Virus record (IMG/VR): IMGVR_UViG_3300021197_001928
Span: 1 to 64,000 of that record
DNA from: a virus
Strand: one strand, 5' to 3'
Length of the DNA stretch: 64,000 nt
Below the pieces are notes generated by a model. It searched no databases. It was not told the DNA's origin and saw only the letters and a list, made by a program, of their open reading frames with translations. This document shows, piece by piece, positions 7,386-15,500 of this stretch. The position numbers were made by a program, and so were the translations under genes. Position 1 is the first letter of the stretch. Each line of letters starts with the position of its first letter.

Positions 7386-8969
7386 CTATCCTTTGTAAAT
7401 CCAAGAGTATTGCGTTAATTGTTCTTTAAAATCTTGTTGTTTTTCTTTTGTTGTCTCACTATAACCTTGCATACCTTTAATTGTTGTGTTCATGATACTA
7501 TCACTCTTATACATAGAATTTATCATTGCCTTTTTGTATTCTACCTCTCTCTTGTTTACCTGAAGAGCAGTATCCTTTACCCAACAACCGATAGCAATAG
7601 CCATAATTAAATCGTCATTGTACGACCTCATTGCTTGAGGTTTTCCGTTATTCCAGATAAAAGTTTTAAATTCGTGATATAATCTGGATGAATATGTTGT
7701 TAGCATTTTGTTTCTTACGAATTCTTCTAATTTCGCAACAACGAGGGGCCTTGTTTTTGTTGAGGTTGTAAATCCCGGGATTGCCCTTTCCATTGATTCT
7801 CCTTGGTGAGCCTCAACAAACTCATGCGTCGCCTTCATGGAATAATATAAGTTAGGATATCCAAGGTCTACAAGCTTCTCTAAAATAGAAATGCCAATGC
7901 CGTTGTTTTCGACAACCATTAAGCAGCCACCATATTCCATACCAGCATCAAATAAAATTCTAGAATACATATCTAACGTTGGCTTTCCTTGGTATTCTGC
8001 TACGATTTCCATCGTATTTAATTTTAAAATATGAAACACAGAATTATCAGCACCGTCACCACGTGCAACATCAGCAGTTAACAAATATTGATTATTGCCA
8101 TCAAATTTGCCCCATATCCAAAAGTTTCTATCATATCCTGTTCTGTATACGGGTTCTTTTATATTTCCATGAACCCACGTTAAATCATCTGGGTGTATTA
8201 CTGTATCACCGGAAGTATTAAAGTTGCACAATAACTCTTGTGCTATTTGTCTCTTTGACATATTCTTGGTCTCTTTTTCAAACCAAGCCTGATCTCTTTC
8301 GGGGTGTACGTCCCACATTAATTCAATTGGGTTAAATTCATTATCTCCGTCAACAGCACCGACATAAGTTTTATGAAACCAATTACCAGTTCCCTTTGGG
8401 GTAGATAACGCAATACAGCGACCACCGGTCGCCAATGTAGAATAAACAGCAGTCCATATGTCACTCATCTTCTCAATGTGTGCTGCCTCATCGACAACCA
8501 ATAACGACAGAGCTTCAGATCGACCGGCATCTTCCGATGTGGGTACGGCTTTAATAATCGATCCATTTGACAATTCAAAGGATGTCCTATTATCCACATC
8601 AATAGTCGCAATTTTCATCCAATCAGGTAGATTCTTCATCATGCTTTTTACTTTTTTAACTAAATTGGCCGCTGTGCTGAACTTTGTTGCTAATACAACG
8701 ATGCTCTTTTCTTTGTGAAAAAGCATAAACCAAACACAATAAGCAGCGGTAATCGTAGAGATTCCTAACTGCCTAGCTTTTAATATTACATTAAATCGAA
8801 AATCATTATAATCATTTAGCAAATCGTCTTGATAAGGGTAGGTTTTAAATTGAATTAGCCCCCTCATTGGGTGACTTATGCGACAATAATTATTAATAAA
8901 GTATGGAGCATCTTTCCCACACTTTAATATTTCTTTAACAATTTGTTTTTTTGTTAACCTGAAGGCCAT
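7386..8969 (-). CDS. Terminase large subunit (T4 gp17-type)
   Basis: A 527-residue DNA-packaging motor. The N-terminal ATPase domain shows a Walker A-like L-K-A-R-Q-L-G-I-S-T at about residues 63-72, Walker B L-L-V-V-D-E (D160, catalytic E161) and coupling motif A-L-S-T-P-K-G-T-G-N near 189. The C-terminal RNaseH-like nuclease domain begins with T-A-D-V-A-R-G-D-G near 298, where the first catalytic Asp lies. The protein uses ATP to drive DNA into the prohead through the portal and cuts the concatemer. Length is slightly under T4 gp17 (610). It is followed immediately by the portal gene, the usual order. Confident. Confidence 0.93.
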   Translation of the reverse strand: MAFRLTKKQIVKEILKCGKDAPYFINNYCRISHPMRGLIQFKTYPYQDDLLNDYNDFRFNVILKARQLGISTITAAYCVWFMLFHKEKSIVVLATKFSTAANLVKKVKSMMKNLPDWMKIATIDVDNRTSFELSNGSIIKAVPTSEDAGRSEALSLLVVDEAAHIEKMSDIWTAVYSTLATGGRCIALSTPKGTGNWFHKTYVGAVDGDNEFNPIELMWDVHPERDQAWFEKETKNMSKRQIAQELLCNFNTSGDTVIHPDDLTWVHGNIKEPVYRTGYDRNFWIWGKFDGNNQYLLTADVARGDGADNSVFHILKLNTMEIVAEYQGKPTLDMYSRILFDAGMEYGGCLMVVENNGIGISILEKLVDLGYPNLYYSMKATHEFVEAHQGESMERAIPGFTTSTKTRPLVVAKLEEFVRNKMLTTYSSRLYHEFKTFIWNNGKPQAMRSYNDDLIMAIAIGCWVKDTALQVNKREVEYKKAMINSMYKSDSIMNTTIKGMQGYSETTKEKQQDFKEQLTQYSWIYKG

Positions 8970-8975
8970 TATACA

Positions 8976-9527
8976 TTAGCCCTTTTTCCTTGTATCGTTC
9001 TGTGGTCTCTTGTTATTATTGCTCAATTCAAGAAATTTACGAACAACGCTATCTACTTCTCTACCTTCCGACCCTTTCCAGCCTTCATCTTCTTTAAGGC
9101 CGGATATATTATAATGCCGATAGGCTTGAACGAAAGACCTTACACGAGAAACTGATGTGGCCATAATGTGAATATCATCGACCTTAGTTAAGGTAATGCC
9201 TTTTCCTGTTATAGCTTTATATTCTTTTTGCAAGAATTTCTTAATTTCATTTAGTCTACGTTCCATTTCGTTTTCGAATCCGCCGCCATGAATTTCTTTT
9301 AGTTGAATATCCGACTGGTATTTAATGCAGATTTTGTTGCCGTAAAACTTAACTCCAAAGCCGTCCATGACCCTTTTGTCCATGATTGGGCACCCTTCTT
9401 CTCTTTGAAGTCCAACTTTTTTAGCTTCGCCATCACGAACATATCTTTCGTCATGAGAACCATCATAAGCGCTCGCAGCAGCTTGCGCCAGCCCTTGGAT
9501 AATTTCTAAAATATTTGATTCTGCCAT
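8976..9527 (-). CDS. Conserved protein upstream of terminase, unknown function
   Basis: A 183-residue protein with an Ala-rich N-terminal helix (I-L-E-I-I-Q-G-L-A-Q-A-A-A-S-A-Y-D-G), a central region containing C-P-I-M-D-K-R and G-G-G-F-E-N-E-M, and a basic C-terminus (R-P-Q-N-D-T-R-K-K-G). It lies six bases before terL. In T4-like phages the small terminase often occupies this spot, and the size fits, but I see no clear helix-turn-helix or coiled-coil signature. A virion or packaging accessory role is equally possible. Confidence 0.5.
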   Translation of the reverse strand: MAESNILEIIQGLAQAAASAYDGSHDERYVRDGEAKKVGLQREEGCPIMDKRVMDGFGVKFYGNKICIKYQSDIQLKEIHGGGFENEMERRLNEIKKFLQKEYKAITGKGITLTKVDDIHIMATSVSRVRSFVQAYRHYNISGLKEDEGWKGSEGREVDSVVRKFLELSNNNKRPQNDTRKKG

Positions 9528-9545
9528 TGTTTATTTCCTTTTAAT

Positions 9546-9806
9546 TTATTTCTTTTTAGATTCTTGCATTGCGTTTCTATTCATCGCCATTTTTTTCGCT
9601 CGCTCTACATTGCCTTCGAAATTCATAGGGTCTGCGCCGTACATCTCTCTCATCAACTCTACTAGTTCTTGTTGTTTTCTTTCGTGATATCCGCCTGCAA
9701 ACCTATCTGTTTCGCCTTGATATGAAGTGGCCATCTGTGGCATTTCGCTTAGATTTTGCATTTCTTCTTTGATAATCTGCTTAAGTCTCTTATGTGTTAT
9801 TTTCAT
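9546..9806 (-). CDS. Small protein with shared N-terminal targeting-like module
   Basis: An 86-residue protein beginning M-K-I-T-H-K-R-L-K-Q-I-I-K-E-E-M, one of six carriers of the module in this window. The remainder is Met/Glu/Arg-rich and helical with a basic end (E-S-K-K-K). It overlaps by 17 bases the zinc-finger-like gene upstream and lies 18 bases before the next gene. The I-K-E at residues 12-14 is a fitting site for the gp21-type protease. A head-internal protein is inferred; no family beyond the module is recognised. Confidence 0.55.
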   Translation of the reverse strand: MKITHKRLKQIIKEEMQNLSEMPQMATSYQGETDRFAGGYHERKQQELVELMREMYGADPMNFEGNVERAKKMAMNRNAMQESKKK

Positions 9807-10170
9807 TTTTAGGTCTCCATCCTGTTAGCCATCTATCTTCTCGATCCTCGACCCACTTTATATAACATTTTTCACAACAATCAAACTTTGACATATAAAC
9901 ATCATCGCTAGATTTGAATGAATAAACATTACAAACTGGGCAGGAGCGCTCTGATTCTCTTGTAATTAGTTTCTTTGATATTAAAACACCTTCAATTTCA
10001 ACTTCGTCTGCTGTTTGCTCTGGTGGTTTATAAAATTCTTTTAATTGGGACAAGTATTCTTTTTCTTTATCTTCATCCCATTCTTTTTTTGGATGCTGTA
10101 CTGTGTCTTCTCCGTACTTCTTTGCAATCGCTTGCTCGATTTTAATTGAATAGTTTGGGTCTTTGCTCAT
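9790..10170 (-). CDS. Small zinc-finger-like protein
   Basis: A 126-residue protein. The start at 10170 is preferred because a GGAG lies directly upstream (AGGAGAAATA before ATG); the frame is open further but without a ribosome site. The N-terminal half is charged and helical. The C-terminal half carries C-P-V-C (C77, C80) and F-D-C-C-E-K-C (C98, C99, C102), a plausible single zinc-binding site, then a Trp/Arg-rich tail (V-E-D-R-E-D-R-W-L-T-G-W-R-P). This is a treble-clef or ribbon-like arrangement of unknown ligand. It lies in the promoter-driven operon leading into the terminase. Confidence 0.6.
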   Translation of the reverse strand: MSKDPNYSIKIEQAIAKKYGEDTVQHPKKEWDEDKEKEYLSQLKEFYKPPEQTADEVEIEGVLISKKLITRESERSCPVCNVYSFKSSDDVYMSKFDCCEKCYIKWVEDREDRWLTGWRPKNENNT

Positions 10171-10178
10171 TATTTCTC

Positions 10179-10589
10179 CTATTTTACCACATACATAATT
10201 CCGATTGCGGTTGCGACGCCGGTAATAAAACCACCAGCCAACCACAGTCCATTCCTATTAGGGTTGATTTGATCTCTGAGGTATTTGTTTTCTTCGTCTC
10301 GGATATCGATTAATTCATTAAGGCGCATATCATCTGCTTCGCAAGTGGCTGTCAAAATATCAAATTTGTAATTTTCTTGAATTCTCATCAAATTAACTTC
10401 ATAATCAACTCGAAGCTCGCACTGTTTCCCTTCAAACTGCTTGTCAACGAGCAGTCTGGCAACTGCTGCGTCATTAAATAATCTGCCGTCAAAGGGAACA
10501 ACATCGCCCTCTTGAACGGGTGTAAAAACAGGTTCCTCTGCGTGTGCAACAGGGCATGCTATTAATAGAAATAATAAAAAACTAGTCAT
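10179..10589 (-). CDS. Exported, membrane-anchored small protein
   Basis: A 136-residue protein. The start at 10589 follows a strong GGAGG (spacing six) and lies 15 bases downstream of the expected transcription start of the promoter at 10611-10639. Residues 1-17 form a signal peptide (F-L-L-F-L-L-I-A-C-P-V-A-H-A, cleavage likely after A-H-A). A C-terminal hydrophobic stretch (L-W-L-A-G-G-F-I-T-G-V-A-T-A-I-G-I-M-Y-V-V) is a probable membrane anchor, leaving a periplasmic domain with two Cys and a helical region. It is the first gene after a sigma70-like promoter, so probably expressed early. Superinfection exclusion or a lysis-related role are possible; function is unknown. Confidence 0.65.
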   Translation of the reverse strand: MTSFLLFLLIACPVAHAEEPVFTPVQEGDVVPFDGRLFNDAAVARLLVDKQFEGKQCELRVDYEVNLMRIQENYKFDILTATCEADDMRLNELIDIRDEENKYLRDQINPNRNGLWLAGGFITGVATAIGIMYVVK

Positions 10590-10610
10590 AAGACCTCCAT
10601 GTAAAGATAT

Positions 10611-10639
10611 ATTATAACATAGTTTTAGGGGCTTGTCAA
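10611..10639 (-). promoter_or_regulatory. Sigma70-type promoter (P1)
   Basis: On the minus strand TTGACA (10639-10634) and TATAAT (10616-10611) are separated by exactly 17 bases, a perfect housekeeping consensus. The -35 starts nine bases after the stop codon of the upstream gene. The expected start near 10604 gives a short leader carrying GGAGG before the ATG at 10589. Confidence 0.9.
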
Positions 10640-10647
10640 GTTTTTTC

Positions 10648-11019
10648 TTAAACTTTTTTACCGTCAATATAGATGTCAATGCTGTCTAGATCGGGCTTAC
10701 CAATGTTAAACGACTCACCTTCATCAGAACCCGGACCACCAAAGTGCCCAAGCAGTTCTCTTGCCATCTTAAAGCGAGGTGCATTGTCCCAATCCCTTAT
10801 GCTAGCATTGTATCTCATTCGACTTGAATCAAAATCAACATTTCGCCCCTTATAAGTTCCTTTTATCGCCCAACCAGCTTCAGATGGAGTTACTCGAAGT
10901 TCATCTCTTTCTTCCGGATAATATCTTTGAGCCATCTCTCCATGGTCCATAGCTTCGCCTTGAAGCATGCCGAGTTCTTCTTTTATCATCTGTTTTAATT
11001 GTTTTGTTGTTAATTTCAC
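10648..11019 (-). CDS. Small protein with shared N-terminal targeting-like module
   Basis: A 123-residue protein beginning M-K-L-T-T-K-Q-L-K-Q-M-I-K-E-E-L, the most consensus-like copy of the shared module. After it comes a compact-looking domain of mixed strands (W-A-I-K-G-T-Y-K-G-R-N-V-D-F-D; F-K-M-A-R-E-L-L-G-H-F-G-G-P-G-S) ending in D-S-I-D-I-Y-I-D-G-K-K. It overlaps the upstream secreted-protein gene by ATGA. Module plus folded domain suggests cargo delivered to the capsid, with cleavage at I-K-E; this is inference. The folded domain is not recognised. Confidence 0.6.
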   Translation of the reverse strand: MKLTTKQLKQMIKEELGMLQGEAMDHGEMAQRYYPEERDELRVTPSEAGWAIKGTYKGRNVDFDSSRMRYNASIRDWDNAPRFKMARELLGHFGGPGSDEGESFNIGKPDLDSIDIYIDGKKV

Positions 11020-11270
11020 TGTATGTCTCCTACTGATTGGTTTATTTCTTGCGTAAAATCTTTTCTTAGTTTAATTAGTGGATTAAAGTTTGCTTTCTTT
11101 CGCTCCAGAATTAAATTACCTTGTGGTTTAACTAGTTCACCTTCAAGCTCTAATGCCTCAAAGTCTATCTCTGTTTTCTTTTTGTAAATTACAATTGGAT
11201 CATCATCGTCATCATCAGCCATAACTGGTGTTGTTATTAACAACAATCCGATTATCATAAATTTTTTCAT
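11016..11270 (-). CDS. Small secreted protein with acidic mature N-terminus
   Basis: An 84-residue protein with a clear signal peptide: M-K-K-F, a hydrophobic core (M-I-I-G-L-L-L-I-T-T-P-V) and a cleavage site after V-M-A. The mature chain opens with six consecutive Asp, which could bind divalent cations. The rest is Glu/Lys/Leu-rich and probably helical, ending D-F-T-Q-E-I-N-Q-S-V-G-D-I-Q. It is coupled by ATGA or longer overlaps to genes on both sides in a cassette of membrane and secreted small proteins. A lysis-associated or periplasmic metal-binding role is possible; unknown. Confidence 0.6.
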   Translation of the reverse strand: MKKFMIIGLLLITTPVMADDDDDDPIVIYKKKTEIDFEALELEGELVKPQGNLILERKKANFNPLIKLRKDFTQEINQSVGDIQ

Positions 11271-11419
11271 TTCTTTTTCCTCTTCGCTAGTTTCTCTATT
11301 CTTTCCAATTCGCTCTCGATGTGATCAAGGCGGTGTTGCGTTGTATAATAGAATCCACCGAGAATAGCAATTATGCCCCCGATGGTTAGTATAGTGGTTA
11401 GGTTCATTTCTAATTTCAT
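11267..11419 (-). CDS. 50-residue single-span membrane protein
   Basis: A short frame from ATG at 11419 to TGA at 11267. It is supported by ATGA overlaps with the preceding gene (stop 11416-11418) and by overlap with the following gene's start (11270). The product has one hydrophobic segment (I-L-T-I-G-G-I-I-A-I-L-G-G-F-Y-Y) after a short N-terminus, then a charged amphipathic helix (H-I-E-S-E-L-E-R-I-E-K-L) and a Lys-rich end. This layout is common for small phage inner-membrane proteins. An alternative start five codons in (M-N-L-T) is possible. Confidence 0.65.
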   Translation of the reverse strand: MKLEMNLTTILTIGGIIAILGGFYYTTQHRLDHIESELERIEKLAKRKKK

Positions 11420-11805
11420 TGTTTCTTTATGCCTAGCTCTTCTTCTAAGATGCGATCAATCTCTTCTGGGTTGGTCTTCGCCTTTTTCACCATTTTTTTG
11501 ATGGCTTCTTTTTTAGCGTGAGTTAGATTAAATTGATCTTCTTCATGCTTTTTCTCAATTTTTGCAACAGCCTCTGAGTACCGCTTGTGTGCTTCCTCTT
11601 TCTTTTGCAACTCTAGCCTGTGTGTTCTTTCGATTATTTCTCTTTCTTTGATATACATTTCTTTGGCTAGTCTTGCTTGCTCTTCAAGCTTGCCCTTGCC
11701 TTTCTTTCCAAAAAAATAAGACGCCAACACTGCGATAGCAAATATAAGCCATCTCCAATATTGGCGACACCATGCGGCAGCTAATTTCAACTTAACCCAA
11801 AACAT
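11416..11805 (-). CDS. Membrane-anchored coiled-coil protein, spanin-like
   Basis: A 129-residue protein starting at ATG 11805, which overlaps the upstream stop as TAATG. A transmembrane segment at about residues 17-34 (W-L-I-F-A-I-A-V-L-A-S-Y-F-F-G) is followed by a long charged coiled coil (about 40-110) rich in Glu, Lys and Arg. A short N-terminal anchor plus long periplasmic coiled coil is the layout of inner-membrane spanins (Rz-type), which fuse inner and outer membranes at lysis in Gram-negative hosts. No lipoprotein (Rz1) partner was identified: the secreted gene at 11016-11270 has no visible lipobox Cys. Spanin is therefore a moderate-confidence inference. Confidence 0.55.
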   Translation of the reverse strand: MFWVKLKLAAAWCRQYWRWLIFAIAVLASYFFGKKGKGKLEEQARLAKEMYIKEREIIERTHRLELQKKEEAHKRYSEAVAKIEKKHEEDQFNLTHAKKEAIKKMVKKAKTNPEEIDRILEEELGIKKQ

Positions 11806-12071
11806 TAACCATGCTTCCAAACTTTAACTGTGTCGATGACTGATTGGCCACCAACATAAATCATTGCAATTAATCCCCAAGTGTCGGGATCAAGCCCGTA
11901 CCACATAAACATGCCTGTTGCTGTTGCAAAAACCAACAGCTTTCTAGACACAGCTTTACCAAGAATAATATCTACCACTCCAAGTTTGTTCATTGCTTCC
12001 ATTGACTCGCAGTCACCTGATAATTGAGTGCCCTCTTGTTCGGCACCATGATCGTGATCGTGACAAGACAT
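11805..12071 (-). CDS. Two-span membrane protein with His/Asp/Cys N-terminus, holin-like
   Basis: An 88-residue protein starting at ATG 12071, chosen because it overlaps the stop of the 26-residue Cys-rich gene as TAATG. The first residues, M-S-C-H-D-H-D-H-G, and a further Cys at 21 form a plausible metal-binding head. Two hydrophobic segments follow (L-L-V-F-A-T-A-T-G-M-F-M-W-Y-G; W-G-L-I-A-M-I-Y-V-G-G-Q-S-V-I) with a short basic tail. The membrane part resembles small phage two-span proteins often suspected to be holins. Translational coupling to a metallothionein-like peptide makes a metal-related role equally worth considering. Function is not established. Confidence 0.6.
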   Translation of the reverse strand: MSCHDHDHGAEQEGTQLSGDCESMEAMNKLGVVDIILGKAVSRKLLVFATATGMFMWYGLDPDTWGLIAMIYVGGQSVIDTVKVWKHG

Positions 12072-12151
12072 TAGCAACAGCCTCCCTTACAAGTGCAACC
12101 TTCACAGCATGGTGTTGTGCATTTGCATTTTTTTTCTTCTGTTTTACTCAT
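12071..12151 (-). CDS. 26-residue metallothionein-like Cys-rich peptide
   Basis: A tiny frame from ATG 12151 to TAA 12071. AGAGG lies eight bases upstream, an ATGA overlap couples it to the preceding gene (stop 12148-12150), and a TAATG overlap couples it to the next. After a Lys/Glu-rich start, eight of the last 18 residues are Cys: positions 9, 11, 15, 16, 19, 21, 25 and 26, in a C-K-C ... C-C-E-G-C-T-C ... C-C pattern. Clustered C-x-C and C-C with no aromatic residues is the hallmark of metallothioneins. The usual families are longer (about 50-60 residues), so this is at most a one-cluster mini version binding Zn, Cu or Cd thiolates. That the frame is real is well supported by its precise coupling; metal binding is inferred. 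Confidence 0.7.
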   Translation of the reverse strand: MSKTEEKKCKCTTPCCEGCTCKGGCC

Positions 12152-12498
12152 TTTTTGTTCCTCTTTTTGTTTTCCATATATTTTTGGTAATGGTCTGGCC
12201 CTTTAGTAAAGTCTGGCTTTCTACCATAAAATGGCTCTGATTTGCGTGTTTCGTATTCCTTTTCATGTCCACCTTGAGCCATACCATCTTGCATGCCTCT
12301 CTGGTATTCAGGGTCTTCCAAGATGCCTCGATCTTGCTCTCCGCTTTCTTTACCGAACCTTACCTTACTGAATCCTGCGACCCAGCCCTTGCGGTACATC
12401 GGTGTACCTTCGGGTACTTCCTGTAAAAGTTCCATTTCGGTTAGAGCCTGAAGCTCTTCTTTGATCATTTGTCTTAATCTTTCTGATGTTAGTTTCAT
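12148..12498 (-). CDS. Small protein with shared N-terminal targeting-like module
   Basis: A 116-residue protein beginning M-K-L-T-S-E-R-L-R-Q-M-I-K-E-E-L, one of six module carriers. The rest contains Y-R-K-G-W-V-A-G-F and two Gly/Arg/Glu-rich stretches (E-Y-Q-R-G-M-Q-D-G-M-A-Q-G-G), ending in a Lys/Asn-rich tail. It is two bases after the Mre11-Rad50 fusion and heads the small-protein cassette, overlapping the metallothionein-like gene by ATGA. Capsid-internal cargo is inferred from the module; the C-terminal part is unrecognised. Confidence 0.55.
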   Translation of the reverse strand: MKLTSERLRQMIKEELQALTEMELLQEVPEGTPMYRKGWVAGFSKVRFGKESGEQDRGILEDPEYQRGMQDGMAQGGHEKEYETRKSEPFYGRKPDFTKGPDHYQKYMENKKRNKK

Positions 12499-12500
12499 TT

Positions 12501-15500
12501 TTATATCCTCACGTTAGCATAGCCATCAATTTTATTTATATCAATTGTCGTGTCAACAACATCTTTTAAGGAATCAAGATGAGAGATTAAAATTACAGTC
12601 TTGAATTGATTCTTAATCAACCTAAGCAATCTTGTAAAACCTTCCATGTGCTCTTGATCTAAAGCGGTTGCTGGCTCATCAAGTATAAATAGTTCACTCT
12701 TTGGCAAATTCGTTATTGATATTAACGCTAGGCGAATAGCCATTGAAGCAAGAGTCTTCTCTGCGCCTGAGCCCATCGAAAGTGGGCGAGGATCGTAATA
12801 TGGATGCTTTATCAAGATGTCGAGTTTGGCATCATTGGACTCAAAAAACACTTCAAAATCCACAATATTGCTCAGTATCTTGGATATTTCCTCGTTAACA
12901 AGGGGCAGCTTTTGTTTAATGATTTGATATGGTATACCGTTTGCATGCATACATTGCAAAAATAAATCGTAAGCTACCCACTCCTTTTCAACTTCTTCTA
13001 GCTCCTTGCGGCTTTCTTTCAAGTTATTTAAATTTGCTTGAGTCGAGCCCTCCTCAACAAGTATCTTAGTAATCCTATCTTGGCACTTTATAAAACTATT
13101 ATCTTTGATCTGTATTGCTTTTTCCAAATCTGACTTTTCCTTGGTTAATGCGCTTAGATTTTCAATTGCTTCACGATTTTCTTCATAAACTTGCTTTTTG
13201 TAACACAACTCTTCGTACTCTTTTTGTAGAAGATTAATTTTTGACTTATTGCCTTCAATCGATAGTTTATTCATTTCGACTGTTCTTTTGATTTTATGAA
13301 TCCCCTCTTGTAGGCTGACATGTAAATCGATATTTTGGTCAACTTCCTCGACATTTAAAGAATTTAGGCTGTCTGATAAATCTCTTTGGTGCTGCTGTAG
13401 GTGTGCAATCCTATCTGTTGTTGTTAATAAGGACTCCTTGGCTTTGTGGGCATCTTTTACAAACTTATTTTCACAACAAAAGCTACAATCCGGATCATAT
13501 TCATGATTGTCAAGCATCTTAATTTTGTTTCTCTCAACTTTTTCTTGAGATATCCAATTATCTAATGCCTGCCGGGTCTTTTTAATCTTGTGCTCAATAG
13601 CATCAGCCGAGGCCTTTTTCAGTCTTAGCTCGCCAATGTTAATTATATCAAAATCTTTAGATTTCAACTCTAGACTTTCTTCTAATTCCCAAACCTTAAA
13701 GTTAAATTCTTGAGTTTTATCTTTCAGATGTTGTTTTCTTTTTTGTATCTGTTTGATTTCGTTCGTGACCTTATCAATGTCTATTGACTCAGCAGGTATA
13801 CTGTTTATTTTGCCATCTATCAAGTCCAATTCCGACTGCAACTTCGCACGTTTAGACGTTATGTCGCCGCATCTTGCCCTTTGAGCGACCAACTCTTCTT
13901 GAATTTCCTCTAAAATTTCAATATTTTTTTGAATATCCTTATCCCATTTCTTATCTTGAAGTCTCTTGACAACTCCTTTTAGTTCTGCTGCGTCTTTCTT
14001 TGCTAGTTTAAATTTTTTATCAAATATTTCTAAATCAAGAAACTTTGCAAGAATTTCCTTACGTTTTGTCGACCCCTCTTTAACAAATGACAAAGAATCC
14101 AACTGTGATGACATAGAGGTGAGAAGAAAGTCTTCCATTGTTCCAAAGCGCTTTCTTATATTGGCGTCAGTCTCATTGCGAGTTGTACCATTCATGCTTT
14201 CGTCCTCGGAGGTCAAATGGAAATCCAAGTCAACTTTTGCTTCTTGCGTCTCTCTACCTTTATACCTTTTGGTATATTTTTCAAGATTGCGGCAAATTTT
14301 GTACCTCTTATCCCCAATGTCAATTTCAATCTTACCAATCGCCTTGGTTTTATTTTGATTTATGACGTGTACGTTTTTGCGCTCACCTTTCGAGGTTGTA
14401 TTAAACAGCGTGAATAAAATGCTGTCGATAATACTAGATTTTCCGGAATAGTTACGACCAAAGATCCCAACAAGGCCGTTGAGTTTTGAAAAGTCGATTT
14501 GATTCTTTTCACCGTAGTTGAAGAGGTTCCCCCACTCCGCTTTCCTAATTTTCCAAATAACATTTCTACTAACTTCCTCCCCTTGTTCTGCTAAAGTATT
14601 GTATTTTTTATTGTGCTCTAAAACCTTTTCGATTACATCAGATTCAAGCTCCATCCCGGCTAAATAGTTGTTAATATACTTTTCTTGCACACTAATATCA
14701 CGAAGGTTCTCTGTTAGTATGGAATTTCCGTAATTTCCTTCGTCATGCATATTCGAAGACTCTTTTCCATTTAACATAACAACAGAGTATGGGCTCCACC
14801 TCATTTCTGCGATTGCCTTTGCTTTTCTGACTTTATCAGATGGCAGGTTAGTCTTGGAAACAATTCTAAGTCTAGAATTTCTGGGTACATGGGTATCGGG
14901 CAGTTTGCCTTCTTTTGACAACCTTACAGTAATAAATGGCCTTGGATTAATTAAGTGACGTTTTAAAACGTTAAAGTTATTCTTATCTTTAATCTCCCAC
15001 AGGAGATAGCCTTTCATGGCAGATTCACTAAACTTTTGTTGAGTGGTTGAACCACAATACCACACACGACCATCGTCATCTAATTTTTGTTGCCTGTGTA
15101 TGTCGCCAAGCATTGCAAAGTCATGGTCGTTAAATATTGTTACTTCGTCATCACCCTGATCCATTGTCCAGTTAGAACCAGTTAGACAGCCGGCAATGGC
15201 TCCATGGTATAGCGCAACGTTGATTTTATTTTTATCGGTTGGCTTAATCCAGTTATCTCTATCAAAGACCGATAGTACATTAAGCACTAGGTCGCCCTCT
15301 ACCCTTGTTTCTCCGCTGTTTTTCAACAAATGGAGGTTAGGGTGCTTTAAAGCGTTTACGATTGGCGTAACAGCGTCCTGTCGGCTGTCATTCTTAAGAT
15401 TCCCATCATGGTTCCCAAGGATAATATATGTCGGTGCAATGTTTGCCAAAGATGATAAAAACTCAGCACATAATTGAAAGTATTCAGGGCTGAGTTGTGT

